Source: Telluria aromaticivorans (GTDB lineage: Bacteria > Pseudomonadota > Gammaproteobacteria > Burkholderiales > Burkholderiaceae_D). Taken from it: a stretch of DNA of 64,000 bases. Position numbers and translations under genes: made by a program. The notes below the pieces were generated by a model. It had not been told where the DNA came from. It saw only the letters and a list, made by a program, of their open reading frames with translations, and searched no databases. Numbering within the stretch: the first letter of the stretch is position 1; every line of letters begins with the position of its first letter. Location of the stretch: assembly GCF_013003915.1 (NCBI RefSeq), contig NZ_JABAIV010000001.1, forward strand, positions 620,001-684,000, written 5' to 3'. Below are positions 60,430-64,000 of the stretch, in pieces.

Positions 60430-63285
60430 TCAGCCGGTATCGAGCAGGCTGGCACACCACAGCGCGACGGGCTCGGTCCGCTTCGGTGCGGACGCCAGCA
60501 GCGCCCGGGCCCGGGCCAGGTCGGCCGTTTCCGCGCCTTCCTCGAAGCGCGCCAGCAGCCTTGCCAGTGCCTGCCGCGCCTCCTCGTCGCGTCCGGTGCC
60601 GGCCCACAGTTCGGCCAGGGAGAGCGCCAGGCGCAGCTCCCAGCCGAGGGCGCCCTGGTGCCGGGCGAGCGCGCGCGCTTCCAGGAACAGTTCCCCGGCC
60701 TCTGCCTGCGCGCCGCCACGCAGCAGCCGCAGGCCGGCCGCGCGCAGCACCTCGGGTGCATTCCATGCGACCTCGCCTTCGCGCACGCGGCGCAGGCAAT
60801 CGGGAACGGCCAGCGCGGGATCGAAGGTCGCCAGCATGTCGCAAAGCACGTGGTTCGACGTCGGCGCAGCATGTTCAGGCCAGGCCGGGCCCGGTTCCAG
60901 CATGCGCCGGAAGCTGTCGCGCCATGGTGTCCAGAAAGCGGCGCCCCAGCGCTCGGACGTGGCGATGAAGCGCTCTATAAGCATGGCGGTGCGGCCGACA
61001 TCGCCGCGCCAGACCGCGACCGGGATCGCCGCCATGCCCAGCGCCATGCACAGCGCATGCGGGTGCTGTCCCTCGGCCTGCGCCAGCGCCTCGTCCGCCG
61101 CCCGAACCGCCTGGTCGGACAGGCTGCGGATCCACAGGATCCTCGCCTTGAGCACGCCCATCGATACCGGCAAGGGGACTTTCGTCAGGTAAGGAACGTT
61201 GCGGCGCGGCGGCGCGTTGTCGAGCGTAGCCTGCGCCAGGGCCAGCGCCGCCTCGTGGCGCCCGAGGAAATGTAGCGCCTGGGCGTGTACACGGCTCGCC
61301 AGCACCGCCGCCGCCGGTTCCGCGGTCCGTGCGGCGCATTCCCCGATCCGTTCCGCCATCTGCAATACCAGCGGATAGCGCCCCTGGCCCAGGCCCCAAC
61401 CGGCGATCGCCTGCACCCCGATCACGGCATCTTCGCCGGGGCCGATCCGGTCCACCAGCTCGAGCAGCCTCGCGCGTGCCCACGCGGCATTTTCCTGGCT
61501 CTCGTCGCCGGCGAAATGGGAATCCAGCAGCGTTAGCGCGGTCAGCAAGCGCAGCTCGAGCGCCGCGTCGCACGGCGCCAGCCGTTCCAGGGCACGCAAG
61601 GCGCGCAGCACCTGATGGCGGTGCTCATCGCCCCGGCCCGCCTCCACCATCACGAAGCATGCGGCCGCCACCAGTTCGACACCCAGCGCGGCGTCCCCGC
61701 AAGGCGAGAAGGCCCAGTCGAGTACGGCCTCGAGGTCCTCGACCGTCGCGGCGTAACGTAGCCTCCACTCGCCGACCGGAAGTCGCACGATATCGGCATT
61801 GGCCCGCACGCACAATGCATGGAGATTCCTGGCGTGGCTGCGCCGCAGTGCAGGCGCTTCCGGCGTGCGCATCAGCCGTCGCTGCGCATACATGCGCGTC
61901 GTGTTCGCCAGCCTGTAGTGCGGCGGCACGCTCTCCGGCTCGACGTTTACGAGCGACTTGGCGCTAAGCGCCAGAATGCCCTCGACCACCAGCGCCGGGC
62001 CGACCTGCGTACAGGCGCAGACCTCGGCCGCGTCCTCCAGCGTGAATCCGGCGCGGAAGACGGCCAGCCGCTGGAGTACCGTACGCTCATGCGGCGCGAG
62101 TAGTTCGACGCTCCAGTCGAGCATCGTCTCGAATGTGCGGTGGCGCGGATCCCCGGCATCTGCGGGCCCTGCCGGCGCGAACAGGCAGTCGAGTCCATTC
62201 TCGACGCCGTCGAGACCCAGCACGCCGGCCCGGGCTGCGGCCAGTTCGATCGCCAGGGGGTTGCCGTCCAGCTGGCGGCACAGCCTGGCAATCCGGACAT
62301 TGTCGCCCCGGTCCAGCCGCAAGCCGGCGGCCGATGCCCGCTGCACGAACAGCGTTTCCGCCGGCGCCTGCCGCCCTCCCGGAGGCGCTCCAGGCGCATC
62401 CGCAGTTCCAAGCGGCGCAAGTCGGTAGACCCATTCCTCCTGCAGACACAGTGATTCGCGGCTGGTGACGAGCAGATGAACCGCGCACGCCTCGGCGAGC
62501 AGGCGCTCGGCGAACACGGCAACCGCATCCGCCAGGTGTCCGCAGTTGTCCATTACGACCAGCAGCCGGGCATTCGCCAACGATGCGAAGACTGCGGATT
62601 CCGGCTCGCGCGGCGCGTTCCCGCCGGCCTCCGCGATCCTGAGGCCAGCCGCGAGCGCAGCCACCGCCTCCGTACCGGTTGCGGCCTGCGCAAGGTCGAC
62701 CAGACAAACGTTACCGTCGAATTCGCCTGCCACGGCGGCGGCCACGACCCGTGCCACCGTGCTCTTGCCCATCCCCCCTGCGCCGACGATCGAGACCATG
62801 CGCCTGCGCCGCACCTGTCCGCACAGTAGCGCTATCGCATCGTCGCGCCCGAGTACCGGGCCGGTGCCGACAGGTAAAGGAGCCGGCGCCGCACGCGCGG
62901 CGGCCCGCGGCGCTTGTCCGGCATCCACGTGGCGCCGGCAGTGCCCTACGAAGGTATAGCCGCGGCCCAGCACATTGAGGATGTAGCGGTTCTCCCCGAG
63001 GGCCTTGCGCAGGCCGGCGACATGGGCTCGCAGACTGCTTTCCTCGACGTCTCCATCCGGCCAAAGGTGAGAGACCAGTTCTCCGCGTCCGACCACCTGG
63101 CCTGCACGCTCGACCAGCAGCGCCAGCAGCTTGAAGGCGCGCCCGCTCAGCGGGACACGCGCGCCGTCGCGCCGCAACTCCCGCAGTTCCGGCCACAGTT
63201 CGAAAGGACCGAACTGGATCAATATGCAGGCCGGCTCGGCTTCAGGCTGCTGGAAAGGCCCCGCCGCCGCATCGCGCATGCCCAT
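60430..63285 (-). CDS. Winged-helix regulator with STAND-type ATPase
   Basis: This 951-residue protein has an N-terminal winged helix (FGPFELWPELRELRRDG, YILNVLGRGYTFVGHC), then a P-loop NTPase (Walker A GAGGMGKST near residue 178; LLVVMDNCGH near 250; LLVTSRES) and a long helical C-terminal part, probably TPR-like. This build is common among large ATP-dependent regulators. It lies 51 bp upstream of, and codirectional with, the broken TonB receptor gene. A paralogue begins beyond the right edge (63388-64000). Confidence 0.9.
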   Translation of the reverse strand: MGMRDAAAGPFQQPEAEPACILIQFGPFELWPELRELRRDGARVPLSGRAFKLLALLVERAGQVVGRGELVSHLWPDGDVEESSLRAHVAGLRKALGENRYILNVLGRGYTFVGHCRRHVDAGQAPRAAARAAPAPLPVGTGPVLGRDDAIALLCGQVRRRRMVSIVGAGGMGKSTVARVVAAAVAGEFDGNVCLVDLAQAATGTEAVAALAAGLRIAEAGGNAPREPESAVFASLANARLLVVMDNCGHLADAVAVFAERLLAEACAVHLLVTSRESLCLQEEWVYRLAPLGTADAPGAPPGGRQAPAETLFVQRASAAGLRLDRGDNVRIARLCRQLDGNPLAIELAAARAGVLGLDGVENGLDCLFAPAGPADAGDPRHRTFETMLDWSVELLAPHERTVLQRLAVFRAGFTLEDAAEVCACTQVGPALVVEGILALSAKSLVNVEPESVPPHYRLANTTRMYAQRRLMRTPEAPALRRSHARNLHALCVRANADIVRLPVGEWRLRYAATVEDLEAVLDWAFSPCGDAALGVELVAAACFVMVEAGRGDEHRHQVLRALRALERLAPCDAALELRLLTALTLLDSHFAGDESQENAAWARARLLELVDRIGPGEDAVIGVQAIAGWGLGQGRYPLVLQMAERIGECAARTAEPAAAVLASRVHAQALHFLGRHEAALALAQATLDNAPPRRNVPYLTKVPLPVSMGVLKARILWIRSLSDQAVRAADEALAQAEGQHPHALCMALGMAAIPVAVWRGDVGRTAMLIERFIATSERWGAAFWTPWRDSFRRMLEPGPAWPEHAAPTSNHVLCDMLATFDPALAVPDCLRRVREGEVAWNAPEVLRAAGLRLLRGGAQAEAGELFLEARALARHQGALGWELRLALSLAELWAGTGRDEEARQALARLLARFEEGAETADLARARALLASAPKRTEPVALWCASLLDTG

Positions 63286-63387
63286 CTTTATCTCTCCCGC
63301 GTGATTGTTATCGTCTTTTCCATCATAGGCGGCGCGGCCGGCGCCTGCGTTTAAAGTTGTGAACGCGATGGCGGGCGCTCCTGCGGC

Positions 63388-64000
63388 TCAGGAGCGCAGC
63401 AAGGCGCGTGCAAGGCGCAGGTCGGCGACATCGGGGCCCTCAGGGAAACGAGCAAGCACCCCGCCCAATTCCGCCACGGAGGCGCCTGTTCGGCCAAGAC
63501 GTTGCGCAAGCCGGACCTGGCTGCAGGCGCTGCGCAGCTCCCACAGCAGTGCGCCCTGTTCGTGCGCCAGGCTGCGTGCCCGGGCCAGCAGCACCGCCGC
63601 CGACTGCAGGGCATCCTTGTTTCCACAGGAAAGCAAGGCCTCGGCCTGAGCGCGCAAGGTTTCTGGGACGCACCATCCCACCGCGCCTTCGTGCGCCCGC
63701 TCCTCCGCCTTGGCCGTCAGCATGCGCGGATCGAAGCTGGCCATGTGGTCGGACTGCATGCTGCTGCTTGCCGCGACCCTGGCCGCCACTTCTGCGAAAC
63801 GCTCCGGTCCGGCACTTGCATCGGCGGTCGCCACAAGCTCCAGCACCTCGCGGTAATTCCGGGCCCAGGTCTGCCACAGGCCGATGGAGTAGCGGCGCAC
63901 GTGGTCCTCGAGCGTCGCCAGCAGCGCGTCGCATGAAGCGAAGTCGCGGTTCCATAGGGCAATCGGAATCGCGGCCAATGCATAGGCATGGCAGAGCGCC
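63388..64000 (-). CDS. Paralogous winged-helix/ATPase regulator, C-terminal part
   Basis: Only the last 203 codons are inside the window; the frame is open at the right edge. The segment HAYALAAIPIALWNRDF matches the region HALCMALGMAAIPVAVWRGD of the 951-residue neighbour, and similarity continues to the end (LLWELRSACSQVRLAQRLGR versus LGWELRLALSLAELWAGTGR). It is therefore the C-terminal helical part of a second copy, in tandem. It ends 102 bp upstream of the neighbour. Confidence 0.85.
   Translation of the reverse strand, partial: ALCHAYALAAIPIALWNRDFASCDALLATLEDHVRRYSIGLWQTWARNYREVLELVATADASAGPERFAEVAARVAASSSMQSDHMASFDPRMLTAKAEERAHEGAVGWCVPETLRAQAEALLSCGNKDALQSAAVLLARARSLAHEQGALLWELRSACSQVRLAQRLGRTGASVAELGGVLARFPEGPDVADLRLARALLRS

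Noticed and set aside
58370..60844. An 824-codon minus-strand frame across the TonB receptor
   Set aside because: Its first two thirds are out of frame with the receptor; only the last part is receptor sequence, reached by the frameshift.

Overview
The window is GC-rich and densely coded. It reads like the chromosome of a beta-proteobacterium of the Oxalobacteraceae (Massilia/Telluria-like). That placement is inference from base composition, gene families and the dispersed GTAGGGTGGGC repeats; no phylogeny could be run. Genes sit in short operons on both strands. There is one complete tRNA (Cys, GCA) and no rRNA, CRISPR array, transposase or phage gene that I can recognise.

Region by region. 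1-7400 (minus strand) is respiratory: a cyanide-insensitive-type bd oxidase (cydA, cydB, DUF2474 peptide), then a formate dehydrogenase set (TorD-like chaperone, small Tat protein, catalytic alpha subunit, four-cluster beta subunit, start of the gamma subunit). 7.5-16.9 kb holds a repeat locus, a signal-less metzincin protease, a phosphoesterase, a VOC protein, two small secreted proteins, a DUF885 hydrolase, a ThuA-domain protein and a DksA-type zinc-finger protein. 16.9-20.7 kb carries ccoI coupled to a HemN-like gene that has lost its radical-SAM cysteines, with two FNR/Anr-type boxes upstream. 20.7-25.4 kb has a membrane hydrolase, a MarR regulator and a large hybrid sensor kinase. 25.7-29.6 kb is a periplasmic aldehyde oxidoreductase (paoABC). 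30-33 kb has two unknown genes and a divergent MFS/AraC pair.

33.2-38.05 kb is the most unusual part. A 1003-residue protein joins a zinc amidase, a GHSAG-type alpha/beta-hydrolase-like region and a metacaspase domain, and it is followed 13 bp later by a gluzincin-type metalloprotease. 38-43.3 kb has a cysteine-rich copper-storage-like protein, a lipoprotein, tRNA-Cys, a frameshifted NTF2-like gene, a ferritin-like/CDGSH fusion and a loose 3' fragment of tRNA-Cys. 43.3-50.1 kb has a beta-propeller sensor kinase and LuxR-type response regulator flanking wrbA, then an isochorismatase-like hydrolase, YceI and cytochrome b561.

50.1-51.2 kb contains remnants: a glutamine amidotransferase with two lesions, joined tail-to-tail to a truncated winged-helix regulator, and a second winged-helix-only gene. 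51.3-58.2 kb holds a LysR regulator, two alpha/beta hydrolases, a diguanylate cyclase, an SDR, an unknown periplasmic protein and a second isochorismatase-like hydrolase. 58.2-64 kb holds a TonB receptor gene with two frameshifts, then a 951-residue winged-helix/ATPase regulator and the tail of a paralogue that runs off the window.

Three intergenic loci (7.5-7.9, 20.4-20.65, 29.6-29.8 kb) carry one repeat family. Its core hairpins keep a 12-bp stem and an AAT loop while the stem sequence changes on both sides.
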